Source: Macrosoma leucophasiata
Lineage: Eukaryota > Arthropoda > Insecta > Lepidoptera > Hedylidae
Length of the DNA: 64,000 nucleotides
Direction of reading: 5' to 3'
Assembly: GCA_036365455.1 (NCBI GenBank)
Contig: JAWQUS010000017.1
Span: forward strand, 12,586,001-12,650,000
Each line of letters begins with the position of its first letter. Position 1 is the first letter of the stretch. The translations under genes and the position numbers were made by a program. Below are positions 1 to 11,800 of the stretch, one piece after another. The notes beneath the pieces were generated by a model that did no database searches, was not told where the DNA came from, and worked only from the letters and a program-made list of their open reading frames with translations.

Positions 1-41
1 GCCACTATTCCAAGCAAACAAAGTTGCGGGCACAGCTAGTT
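1..41 (+). mobile_element. Helitron-type 3' end, cut by window edge
   Basis: The first bases end in GCGGGCACAGCTAGT, the terminus seen again at 21670-21689 and typical of non-autonomous lepidopteran Helitrons. Only the 3' tip is in the window. Confidence 0.5.
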
Positions 42-429
42 CTAAAATAATTTCTAAACTAGCGTCGTTCAACATTAGATACTCATTATATCGGCTGGTC
101 AACCACCCAACTGTAAAGAAACAAATATTAATTAATTAATTTCAAAGATAATTTTAATGAAAGTTACGAACTACCTACAAGTAACTGAAAATTTACATAC
201 ATGTAAAACAAATATTGCATGCAGACCCTCGAATTAGGGTAAACTGAACTCTTGGTCAGCGTTTTCCTCATTAGTAATTTTATTTAACGAGATAAAAGCA
301 ACTGAATACTCATATTACAGTGATAATACCGATAATACACAGTTACTAAAACATGCTGATGTTGGGTGCGATACGGGACTTCGAAAAGTATAACACCGAA
401 TATCACTGAATTAAGGAAAAAAAATATTC

Positions 430-653
430 ATTACCTCTATCTGCCGCCAAATGGTACTGTTCAACACTATCGTGTTCTGGTTAGATGGTAATATAGGTAT
501 GCCCCGTAATAACTATCACAAAGACATAACAATTTAGGTCTCAGGGGTGGAAATGCATCTGCATTTTGAGCTCTAGTTTTTGTCTATAGGCTGCAGTCAT
601 CACTTAACATCAATGTGAGCTTGCATGCTTGTTTGCCACCTTCTTTAAAAAAA
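430..653 (+). repeat. A-tailed ~290-bp retroposon, copy 1 (5' truncated)
   Basis: Begins inside the consensus (CTGCCGCCAAATGGTA...) and runs through TCTATAGGCTGCAGTCATC to an A-rich end. About 18 relatives occur in this window. The family resembles the 3' end of a lepidopteran BMC1-like LINE as I remember it; that assignment is not verified. Confidence 0.75.
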
Positions 654-1127
654 ATAAAATTTAGCCTGTAAACAATAGTTATCAATGTAGATCAATGGCG
701 GACTAAGGTAATCAGGGGCCCGGGTCGGCAATTGGCATTTGGAGGTCCACTAGCACGAGCAATAAAAAAAGATCATGAAGTAAAATTTGAGGGGACGGGA
801 TTTTTGTAAACGGGATCCACCGCACATATTGCAATGTATGATTGATACGGTGGATAGATTCTAAAATACAAATCGCGAGCAAAAACTACTTTTCTCTCCG
901 TAAGCTCTACAAATCTTTCACGATTCCCTTTCAGAGACCAACCACTCGATATTTGGAGGCCCCCAGAACCGGAGGCCCGTGGCGGATCGCACCGACCGCC
1001 CCCCTCTTAGTCCCTCACGTACATACGTATATTTTCTCGGACTTCTCCCTAATTTCGAAACTGTCCACCTCTGGCAATAATTCTATCTTATTATCTTATC
1101 TATCTCTATCTATCTATCTATATAATA
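654..1127. other. No gene seen; TATC microsatellite
   Basis: No splice-bounded or conserved ORF. A (TATC)n run at about 1085-1122 directly abuts the mariner copy that follows. Confidence 0.5.
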
Positions 1128-2146
1128 CGTTGGGGAAAAAGTCTTTTCGCATTATAGTATGAATGAACTTGTAATAAAATCTCTTTGGCTGTAGTATTTG
1201 TATCTGGCTGGTTTTGGTATCATTGAAAGTTAAAATTTTAAAGAACATAATTCCAAATTCAAATGAGGCAAATGTGTGATTTTCATTTGTTTTTCGTACT
1301 GTCAAGATGAGTGAATCTAATGAAAAAATTCGATACATTTTAAAATTTTACTACAAAAAAGGTAAAAATGCAACGCAAGCCGCGAAAAAAATTTGCGATG
1401 TTTATGGACCTAGTGCAGTGTCCTAGAGAGTAGCACAAATTTGGTTTAAGCGTTTTCAATCCGGAAATTTTGATGTCAAAGATGCACCTCGCTCTGGTCG
1501 CCATATTACGGATAAAATTGCTCCACTTTTTCAAAAATGCCATTTTTGAAAAAGTGGAGCAAGATCGACATATCCGTAGTTACGACGTAGCTGAAGAACT
1601 GAGAATTGATCACAAAACAGTTTTGGCGCATTTGAAAAAAGCTGGGTCCAAAAAAAAGCTAAGCTCGATATTTGGGTACCTCACGGGCTCACTGAAAGAA
1701 ACCTAATGAACCGTGTACTCATTTGTGATTCTTTATTACGACGTAATGAAACCGAATCATTTTTGAAGAAGCTGATAACTGGTGATGAAAAGTGGATCAC
1801 GTACGACAAGAACGTGCGAAAAAGGTCGTGGTCAAAGGCCGGTCAGGCTTCACAGACTGTGGCGAAACCCGGGTTAACTCGCAATAAGGTGATGTTGTGT
1901 GTGTGGTGGGATTGGAAGGGCATTATTCATTATGAGCTATTACCACCAGGCAGGACTATCGATTCTGAACTCTACTGCGAACAACTGATGAGATTAAAGC
2001 AAGAAGTTGAGAGAAAGCGGCCGGAATTGATCAACAGAAGGGGTGTGGTGTTTCATAGTGATAACGCTAGACCTCACACATCTATAGCCACTCAGCAAAA
2101 ATTAAGAGAGTTTGGCTGGGAGGTGTTAATGCATCCGCCGTATAGT
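1128..2146 (+). pseudogene. Mariner transposon copy 1, 3'-truncated and broken
   Basis: Starts with the mariner terminal repeat (GTTGGGGAAAAAGTCTTTTC). The transposase reading follows copies 2 and 3, from MSESNEK to HPPYS, where it is cut by a Helitron-like insertion at 2147, so the last catalytic Asp and the 3' terminal repeat are lost. Further damage: an in-frame stop near 1424, a 20-bp inverted duplication at 1520-1560, and a His-to-Ser change in the HHDNARPH motif (here HSDNARPH). The second half is still open from 1706. It cannot encode a working enzyme. Confidence 0.9.
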
Positions 2147-2510
2147 AGCCACAATTTCATTTTCCCATACAAAACCTTTGACACATTATTTCATTCTGAG
2201 GCAATACGAAGTTTGCCGGGTCAGTTAGTCTATCTTATATTAATAAAAATCAATTGCTGTTCGTTAGTCTCGCTAAAACTCGAGAACGGATCTACCGATT
2301 TGGTTAACTTTAGTTTTTAATTATTTCTGGAAGCCCAGGAAAGGTTTAAATGTAATAAAATATGAAGAAATTGAAAAAATAAAAAATAATAAATTGAATA
2401 GAAAAAAACACAATTTTATGTTCCCATACAAATAGTCCGTATATAATGCAACCTTTGACACGTTATTTCATTCTGAGGCAATACGAAGTTTGCCGGGTCA
2501 GCTAAGGTTT
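2147..2510 (+). mobile_element. Two Helitron-like copies head to tail
   Basis: The end of a first copy (2147-2230) finishes with GTTTGCCGGGTCAGTTAGT. A second, longer copy (about 2231-2505) repeats the same tail and finishes GTTTGCCGGGTCAGCTAAG. An opposite-strand relative lies at 14236-14482. It interrupts mariner copy 1. Confidence 0.6.
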
Positions 2511-3027
2511 TTTTTTTTAGAAACGTACCACATATTTTTTCGTCAATTCTGTAATCAGTTACGTTTGATTATCGCCTTGATTAAAACTTTTTTAAACTGC
2601 CTATTCTTGTTGATCTTATTTTCAATAAAATAACTTTCGTTTTGTATCAATGTCAATGGCAACTTGTAATAAATACCTCACTCCACCATTGACCCCACAT
2701 TGACCCTATTAAAGGGTAGCGTTCATGAGAGGTGAAAATAAAGGTACCTACCGATTTACTTTTAGGTACATTTTGTTATGTAAGTAGTAGGTAATGGTTG
2801 CAACGCGAAATTAATACCTCCAATTTTAGAGTTTTATTTTATAAAAAACGATACGGATTGATAACTTTCTCTTCTTTATCTAAGAATTCTAGAATCATTT
2901 TTAAGGCAATCGTGACTTAAAGAATGATTATAGATTTCAATGAATTGATTTAATTATATGTCTGTGTACCATGCCAAGTCGCTCACGGGGTGTGGAGCGT
3001 CAGATATTATACAAATATTTCACTCGC
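2511..3027. other. No gene seen
   Basis: AT-rich sequence between two Helitron-type repeats. I see no conserved coding segment. Confidence 0.4.
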
Positions 3028-3205
3028 CTCAGCTTCGCGCGGCTGCAATGTTACCTACCCTCTCCTATTCATCTTAGCGTGATGTTATATATCCTAAAGC
3101 CTAAAGCCTTTCTCGATAAATAGGCTATCTAACACTAAGATTTTTTGAAATCGGATTAGTAGTATCTAAGCAAACATACAAACAAACTCTTCAGCTTTAT
3201 GATAC
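3028..3205 (-). mobile_element. Helitron-type repeat relic
   Basis: Starts CGCCTCAGCTTCGCGCGG. The stretch TACCTACCCTCTCCTATTC is the reverse complement of sequence at about 18305-18330, so both are copies of one family. Confidence 0.5.
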
Positions 3206-3224
3206 TAGTACGAGTATATAGATT

Positions 3225-3498
3225 TACTGGTGGTTGAGTTCCAAATGTCGAGGGCGAAGGTACCACCGCATTACCACTTATCTGCCGCCAAATGGTTGTG
3301 TTCAGCACTATTGTCTTCCAGTTCGATGGTAATGTATGGCCCCGTAATAACTATCACAGAGACATAACAACTAAGATCTCAGGGGTGGCAACGTATGTGC
3401 ATTTTGATCACTGGTTTTTGTGTAGGTGTCTATAGGCTGCAGTTATCACTTAACATCTATGTTAACTGCATGTGTTTACCACCATCGGTACAAAAAAT
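3225..3498 (+). repeat. A-tailed retroposon, copy 2 (full length, diverged)
   Basis: From TACTGGTGGT through GCTGCAGTTATCACTTAAC to an A-rich end. More diverged than most other copies. Confidence 0.75.
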
Positions 3499-4884
3499 AT
3501 GCTTATAATATTTATGAGGGAATACCTAAGTTATTTGGGTCTAAAGGAGCGAAATTTACTCGGATTAAAGGAACGACTAAAAAACGTCGCAGAGGTAAAA
3601 AAACAGGGGATCTGCGTGATTTCTCTGCGGACAAGTTTACTAACCATTATATATATCCGGTTTGTTGAAATTCTGATACTCACTAGTGAACATGGAATGG
3701 GTCGGCCATTCCTCGAATGGGTATGCAAAGAGTACACAAATACTTGTGGGTATGTATCTACGCGATTTTGATAAGGTGCTGAATGTCACCTGTCAACTCT
3801 GAATCTACTCGAGAGAAAAATCCTTAGTCAAAATTTAATTTTTAGTTAAAAAGCGTTTTCAATAATTCTCAAAATAATTTTGATGATAGAGCTCCAGTTA
3901 GATGAAATATGTGACATCCTAAGATAATTTTCATAGATTCTCACCTTCTTCAGCGAATGAGCGAAATCGACAGCGTTAGGTTCTCATTATAATATTTCAA
4001 ATCAGTTTCACATTGAACCTTTTTTTATTTTTTACAAATCTTGCCTAAGTAGTTTTATAAGAGCGTGCGTGGGAAACATTGGGATTCAGGTTAGGTCCTT
4101 AATTGAATAACAACGTGTGGCTATAGTGTGGGGTCTGTAGATATCTACCAAATAGGGTATGCGTACAGTGCAAGGTTGACAGTCCGCTCTATCATAAAGG
4201 TTTGACCGCATCGATCGGTAAACGCCACCGACGTTGGCATTGCCCTCTTTTTCTTTACCGAAGATTAAAATTCCATCGAGTTATGTACGTGCCAAATGTT
4301 CAATACAATTTCTTAGAATTTCATGCGACGAAGAAATTGTGATAAAATACTTAATTTAATTTTATTTCTGAAGATAATTGCTATCTACGAATAACACGAC
4401 ATTTTTAATGTTCGGTTAATTGTTCATTAAAAGATTAGCTTGAAATGTTATCGTGTGGTACTGTTGGTAGGACTAGTGACAGAAGGTGTGTGTGTCGTAG
4501 CCATATCGTAAAAATGACCATCTCATGAAATGATTGCAGTTCATGAAATTTTTATGGTCTTTTGGCCATATCATGTGTCTTGGCCAGATTAATGATAAGA
4601 AATCGTTCATTGTTATAATCGGTTAAAATAGCACTCACTTCATGAAATGTTCCAACTAATTTGATCACATCGTAGGATGGTTGCATTCACTACCGACAGG
4701 CGCTATAAGCGCTTTGTTTATGAGTTAAAATGGTGGCCTCTGACACATGCAGATGAATAGTGACCACACGAAAAAACTATGGACTATTACTGGCTACGAA
4801 AATATGACGTTATAATATTGAGAAGTATTTAGATACTACACATGCCTATCCTATTAAATTCTAATTATGTTGTTGAAAATTAAT
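3499..4884. other. No gene seen
   Basis: Short ORFs only, without splice context or repeat relationship that I recognise. Confidence 0.4.
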
Positions 4885-5148
4885 GAGCTCGCCTACGGCG
4901 TAGGCACCGCCGCATTGCCTAATATACTTGCCGCTAAATAGTAGTGTTCAGCACTGTCGTGTTCCGGTCAGGTGGTAATGTACGGCCCTGTAATTACCGG
5001 CACAGAGGCATAACACCTTAAGCCTCAGGAGTGGTAACGCATCTGCATTTTGACCTTAGGCTTTGTATAGGTGTCTATAGGCTGCAGTCATCACTTAACA
5101 TCAATGTGAACTGCATGCTTGTTTACCACTTCCATTACATAAAAAAAG
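4885..5148 (+). repeat. A-tailed retroposon, copy 3
   Basis: GAGCTCGCCTACGGCGTAGG to TTCCATTACATAAAAAAA. Lacks only the first ~25 bp of the consensus. Confidence 0.85.
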
Positions 5149-5638
5149 AGCTTTATTGAGATAAAAAAACCATTTATATATACTGATATCTCTATCTTCA
5201 ACGTAGTACAATTCAACGACACTAGATAAGCTGCAGAAGACACCTCTAATCAAGTCTCTATTCCGTGTTAAACAAGTATCCAGTTCACGTTGCTGGTAAT
5301 TAAATACAACTTGTACCTACATTATATGGTATATGTTTATGTAACATATAAACGTCGTATATACTCGTATCGTCATATCCATGTTAAAACCTGAGATTTC
5401 AATGTAGATCCGTCATCTAAGGTCAACAATAGGTTCATTAACTGTTAAATCCAAAACATCGCTGTGAATTGTATGGTACATTATTAAATTAATAATGTTA
5501 TTTTTCTTAGGATTAGCTAAAAGTTGTGTAGTTATGACAGTTAAAACTTCAAAACTAACAGTGAATCTCAAATATAGAGATTTCAGTCAACAGATATCTT
5601 CATAGAAAGAAATGATAACTCAGTAACAACATCAATCA

Positions 5639-5995
5639 TGAAGCGCGTATGGCCCCGAGGCTGGTGTAGATCGTAAGCGGTCTACTCGGTTAAGCACTAC
5701 GAGCGCGGTCGGGTAGTTTGATGGGTGATCGCTAGTGGCAAATTAAATGCTCGTTTCCGTGCTTCGGAGGGCACGTTAAGCCGTCCGTCCCGGTTGCCAT
5801 CGATAGATAGCAGTCGTTAAACCTTGTCGGAGGCCTTATAGGCGGTTTGAAAACATCACAGCGGGTTGGCCACTAACCCGTATCTCCAGCAATCCGCATA
5901 GGAGCAGCGTGTTGGAGTAAGCTCCAGGCCTCCCCCCAAAAAGGGGAGATACTCATGCCCAGCAGTGGGACGTATAATGGGTTACCATTATTATA
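5639..5995 (+). mobile_element. 5S-rRNA-headed SINE, copy A (near full length)
   Basis: The head contains GTTAAGCACTACGAGCGCGG and TTTGATGGGTGATCGC, which match in order the internal promoter region of 5S rRNA (box A and box C). The body is about 200 bp and the tail is CAGTGGGACGTATAATGGG followed by ATTATTATA, like a LINE 3' end. Copies B, C and D at 33623, 51528 and 62030 share the body and tail. The 5S resemblance is seen directly; class SINE3 is inferred from it. Confidence 0.8.
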
Positions 5996-6929
5996 ACAAA
6001 ATCATATTGACTTCCTAAAGTGATCGGAGAAATTAAAAGTTGGAACGGATTAAACTTGTGATGTATACTTACTTACTTAGTAATTTTTACTCTCAGCCAT
6101 TAAACAAGATGCAAACCAAAATGATACAACAGTAGGTATAGGTGCCAAAGATATTTCGGAAGTTAACTGGAGTGATAATAAAACAACGAAGCGCCTACTA
6201 ATCAAATCTGAATTGCTGGAAGGCAGAAAACCTAATGACGCTTCAAGAGCTTTTTGATTTCGCCTAAACCGAAAAAAAAATCATTTGTAAGAACATAAAT
6301 AAAATCTGATAAATCGATTAGTTGTAATACATATAAATATCTCCATAATTTCAATTTATCTAGAAGTCCCGGTCCCGGTAACTCTAAAGACTTCAATATT
6401 GATTAACACATACACATCGTTGGTTATACATTCTTACTTTTACAATGATAGGTATTAGGTATTATCACACTGGCGCAATCTTTAGTCGAAATCTGCGCCA
6501 TGCTTCTCCATATTGGATTATGATCCTTGGTAAGGATGGACTGCAAGATTATATTATTTATATAAAGATATACTCGTAAATTTATTTGTATTAAGCGGTT
6601 CGTTTTCTTGTTCATTAAATACTGCAACTCAAAATTAAATAAGCACTATACTACATATTGAAGAGATGTTTAAGAATCTGTGAACCCTAAATCTATACAC
6701 CAGAACGATATACTTACTTTTTTAAAGTAAATAAACGATGCGCGTACGATAATTGTACAGTATTTGCCCGAACACATAAAGCAGTAGTAGGTACGTGAAA
6801 GAGATGGGTAATTCTCTTTCTGAAATACGTTTGTACGTCGGGAATTAGCAATTGGGCAGTGGTACGCATCAGACGATTCGCTTTGGCGATTATAAATAGA
6901 AGATAGGGAACTCGGCCACTGCTCCTGCT
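5996..6929. other. No gene seen
   Basis: AT-rich, with no conserved ORF or repeat recognised. Confidence 0.4.
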
Positions 6930-7055
6930 ATTTCTGATTGAAACCTGTTCCCAAATCAAGAACACGGCCAGGTGCTAGTGAACATGAATTCGCATTGTCA
7001 ATGGGCTCACAGATGCCGAAACATCCGCCTGCGTTTACTGCGTTTCACGTGTTAT
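6930..7055 (+). other. Candidate 5' UTR exon of the EF-hand gene
   Basis: The first coding exon of the EF-hand gene begins three bases after an acceptor (TTTTACAG, 8827), so an upstream non-coding exon must exist. A GC-richer stretch ending TTAT|GTAAGTTT at 7055 is the best donor nearby. The start is a guess. Confidence 0.25.
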
Positions 7056-7599
7056 GTAAGTTTCTCTTCTTTTATTTTGTTGAACGACGATTGATTTCAT
7101 AATACTTTAACATACTTGTAGTACAATTATGGCTAATTATATGTTTATTGGTGGTAGAGTTCGAAACCGCCGTGACGCGACGGCTTTATCACATCACTAG
7201 TTAATATAATATTACGTATTATGATCTTTTAATTAATGGTCCAAAAAATTTAGATTGATATCTGCCTACATTTCCTTGTTATGTTAGTCGATCGTCTGAA
7301 GTACCTACAATTTAACTATTTATCGATTAAACATCTAAAGAAATTAGGTACCTTAAAAATTTCTCATACTAAACAAATTATTTCGTACTTTTTACAAGAC
7401 CGTACTTACGAGTCAATACTAATACTGGTATTTGTAACGTATTATCACATTTTAACTCTTCATTGTCTGTGAGTTGTACAGAATGTAACTCCATCTATCA
7501 ACGTATTATCATATTTGATCATCTTAAATATAGTATGTTCACTCATTAAAAGATGATAAAACATTGAACACATCGTAAATTTTATAGGTTATATACAAA

Positions 7600-7655
7600 A
7601 TCTTATAACCACACTTCACGAGATTGAAGTGTGGTTATAAGTGTGGTTATAAGAT
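7600..7655. repeat. Hairpin plus tandem arm copy
   Basis: Arms 7603-7618 and 7625-7640 (TTATAACCACACTTCA and its complement) with a 6-nt loop. The right arm is then partly repeated at 7641-7655. Confidence 0.85.
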
Positions 7656-8208
7656 GGACATAAGATGGATGGGTTGTCCTAATGCTTCTGATAAAATTTA
7701 AAATATTTGCGCTCTCCTTGGATACAAGCCAATTTTTAAAGATGTCGGCATGCTTACCAGTCCCGAATGACAAACTCAAATCGATGTCTTATACTCGAAT
7801 TACACATAAAATGACCCAATTAATATTCGATATACCGCAGTTAGTCGTAAGTGGTCAGATCGTCGGATGTTTTTTCCTGTAATGAAGGGTTAACGACCCG
7901 AATTGTGGCTAATGAAACATGAATGAAACTTACCATTGTGGACGAGTGAATAGGGACTAATTGCGACTTCCTCTATTATTCGTCCGTAACATTTGTTTTC
8001 AGGACTTTTATTTTTGTGTTCTGTTCTACTTTTCTAATAATAAGATATTCTACGCATACGTATAAAAAGACATTTCTAACGATTCTCCATAGGCTTAGGA
8101 GTAAATGAAACATAAGAATCTCATTCATAGGCTAGTTAACAACGAGCTTTTTTGACCGTTTTCTAGATAATTCTTATTAAATGGCAGGATATGTCACTGG
8201 ATGTGGGT

Positions 8209-8290
8209 GGCCGTCTGTCTGTCTGTTCGTCCGCGGTATAGCGCAAAAACTATAGGTACTAGAGACTTTAAATTTGGTACAAGTATACAC
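8209..8290 (+). repeat. CTGT-rich repeat segment, first of two
   Basis: GTCCGCGGTATAGCGCAAAA and the following ~60 bp recur almost unchanged at 9226-9305, about 1 kb downstream in the same orientation. Confidence 0.8.
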
Positions 8291-8356
8291 CTTAATCACG
8301 CCGACAAAAAGGTAGAATAAAAAACATGAAAAAAAGAATTATTTAGGATACCTCCC

Positions 8357-8417
8357 CTGAACTGCCACCCAAATCCAGTCACATATCCTATGTGACTGGA
8401 TGTGGGTGGCAGTTCAG
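8357..8417. repeat. Imperfect 27-bp inverted repeat
   Basis: CTGAACTGCCACCCA (from 8357) pairs with the complement ending at 8417. The loop is about 7 nt. Confidence 0.8.
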
Positions 8418-8830
8418 TTTTTCAATTAGCAGTTCATTATGAGGATCTTTTGTCAAACATTGGACGTCTTTCGACTTGAAATGATGAATGATGATGATCA
8501 TTTTGGCTGCAACATAATACAACCTAAAAAATAATCTGGAATTTTTAATGACGACAATATAATTTAGAAAATTACATTGTTAAATAGCACTAGAGACTGA
8601 TATGTGCATAGGTTGGTACTAATAACCCCATGTCATCTAATAAAACTAGCGCTACACAACTGTTAAACCGGGATCGATAAATACCTCCATCCCCTACAAG
8701 TATGCATCTATTGATAATCTCCTGATCTTTTCCTGATTCAATAGCATTGATATAATTCAATTAAAACAAAAAAAAAACCAACGAATCAAAGAACACTAAC
8801 GTAACTTAAAAATTTCATGTTTTACAGGGT

Positions 8831-11800
8831 ATGGCGACTACGTCAAGGAGTAGAAGAAAGGTAAGACTCAATTAATCTTTATTATCTGTTTAAGCTTCGT
8901 AGTTCGTTGACAAAGTAAACAAAATAGCACCGAAATGGACGCTGGAATGACGACAAAACCTAATAACACCGACACTATAACCAAGGCAAGCCGAAATGGC
9001 CATTTTACACATCGTCGTGCAATCATTGCACGACGATGTGTAAAATGTCATCACCAACATGTCATCTTACAGTATTAATTAACAATACAAACAAACGCAT
9101 CTGTGAATTGGATGACGAATTTAACATTTTTCGTATACGAGTACATCATCAGAACTAACTAGTACTTTTCAGGGTTACAGGAACCCTTAGGTTATTAGAA
9201 CCCTTATAGTTTCGCCATGTCCGTCTGTCTGTCTGTCCGTCTGTCCGTCCGCGGTATAGCGCAAAAACTATAGGTACTAGAGACTTGAAATTTGGTACAA
9301 GTATATTTAGGATAGGTATCCTAAATATACAACATATATTTTTCGTTTTCTGTATAGTGTGGTAGCGTTGGATAGGTCTTTCAAAAATGTTAGTTGTGTG
9401 CGAACATCATTTTTCGATTTAGTTAAAACTGTTTGTGACTTATTAAGCGTTAAAGTGCCAATTTTCGTTAGAGTCAAGTGTCCACCAACTAAACGGTTGT
9501 TGTTAGGAATTCAAACGTTATGCCAATAGTAGCTACATATAATGAAATTAAAATGAAAACTATCACACTTAAATTGGCTTTACAAGTTTGCGAGTAATAG
9601 CCGACCAAATGTATTTTACTCGAAAATTTTGAACAACTCCATAGAATATATTCATTTAATTTATTTCAATTCATTATTCAAACGATTTTATTATAAAAAC
9701 TACGGAGCCCTACACTGCGCGTGGCCCGACATGCACTTGACCGGTTTTTGTGCCTTATTCTTGGTATTGTTTAAGACATATCCGATTTCGTATTTGTATT
9801 TTTGTATTTAAATATAACGAGTACATACAGTATAAAACAAAAAGCACCATAAAACCTTGGATTAGTTTGTCAAGGTACTTCCATTCGTCTTAAATGTTAA
9901 TCAATAACGGCTTTATAACAAAAACTTCCAATAAATAGGTACATAGAAAAGAAAGACACATGAAAAATGTTTTTCACACTAGGTATCTGCCTGCCCCGTA
10001 AGGAACTTTGCGTGAACATACATACATGCTTTACATTATTACATTAGTATTAAGAAAATACAACAAAAAAAAGAAATCCTTTTTTATTTTATTTGATTGA
10101 ATAACTACAAAAGAACTGAAGATATTTAAATATTCATGTAGTTAGGTAAGTACGTATTTAATTAAGGATTCGAATTATACCATAACAAATTCTACGTCAA
10201 ATATTCTTGTTAGAAATAGAAAATAAATAAATATCATTCATTGTTGAATTAGACTCCTTTGACCCTGTCCTATCTTAACAAAATATAACGTTACCACTTT
10301 TGACCGTAAAAACGTAACTTCACGCATGTAAAGTACGGAAAAAGTTTTTTCGTAGCAGTGAAGATCCATAACTTCATGATACCGTTTTGTTCGTTCATTT
10401 AACTTCAAAATGGACATCATACCCTGCCACGTGTACATAGTCCACGCGGTTCATTTGCCGCGTTGAATTATTTTTGCTGGTTTGCATCGCTGTAAGTAAG
10501 CGAACATTTCGTGATTTCAAGAATTTTTCTTATTATGTTGTTCGTTAGTGCCACTGGCGAATCATAACAGTGAGTCAGTGGACAAAAAGTATTAACGTCT
10601 CATTAGATCATACGTAGGTACCTACTCGAATTACGGTAGATTTTATTATATTGTAACATACGGTCATCATGTCGCAAACATGTGGTAGCAATAATTTAGT
10701 TCATGTAAAACAATAAATTAAATTTTTTTCGAATGATTATACTATTAAAAAAAAATTCTTGCACGCAGTGTTGGTTTTTGTTAATACAATTAAGAAAAAC
10801 TTTAAATTAATTGTAATTGTGACCATCACATAGTACATACCTACGTTATGAGGTTTTCAGGACATCAGTGTATCTAGACACTGATTAAAATACAACAATT
10901 TTTTAATGTTTTTGTTCATTCAAAAGCCTACAATTTTGTTTGTCCAGCACTGCTTCTAGGGTAGTTTTACGTACGTACTACTAATTAACGCTGGATCATT
11001 TAGATGGATTTGTTAGCAGGCAAACGAATTTTTGCTTATTCGGTCGACCACACGCAGCTCGTTTTCGACCACCAACTAGTGTACCTAAACATACAAGTAT
11101 TGCGGTAATCAGTACCCGCATTTGGCCATATTTTCATGTTTTTTTTATGTAATGGAAGTGATAAACAAGCATGCAGTTCACATTGATGATAAGTGATGAC
11201 TACAGCCTACAGACACCTACACAAAGACCAAAAAATGCGGAATCGTTACCACTCCTGAGGCTTAATGTGTTATGCCTCTGTGCCGGAAATTACTATGTAT
11301 ACCTATATCTCATACATATAGTAATCTCATATATATGTATGTATCTTCACGCCACGTCCCTAACGGGGTAGGCAGAGAGTGTAGAGCGCCAGACATCCCG
11401 GTTCTGACAAACCTCTCGTGCCTCGTCTACCTTCATCATTCTCTTCATACATGCACGCCGATTCCTAAGACTTTTGACCCCACCATCAGACAGAACTCGA
11501 CCTATTTGGTCATGGTAGGTCAGCCTTGGTCTTCCTGGGCCTCGGCAACCATCCACATTCGCATTGTATATCTGTTTAGTCATTCGCTCATTCGACATTC
11601 TTTCTATATGCCCGAACCATCGGAGCATGCCTTTTTTCATTTTTACACCGATACTATCATTCACACAAAGTCTCTTTCTTACATCTTCATTACGAACGCG
11701 ATCGGTGAGTGATATACCGCAGATCTTGCGCAAAGATCTCTCTATCATATATATCTCTCATCTCATATAGTTATTAAAATTCCTTGTAACATAAAAAGTT

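Noticed and set aside
5690..5733. A genuine 5S rRNA gene
   Set aside because: Only the internal promoter region matches; the rest of 5S is absent and the sequence continues into a repeated body and tail.
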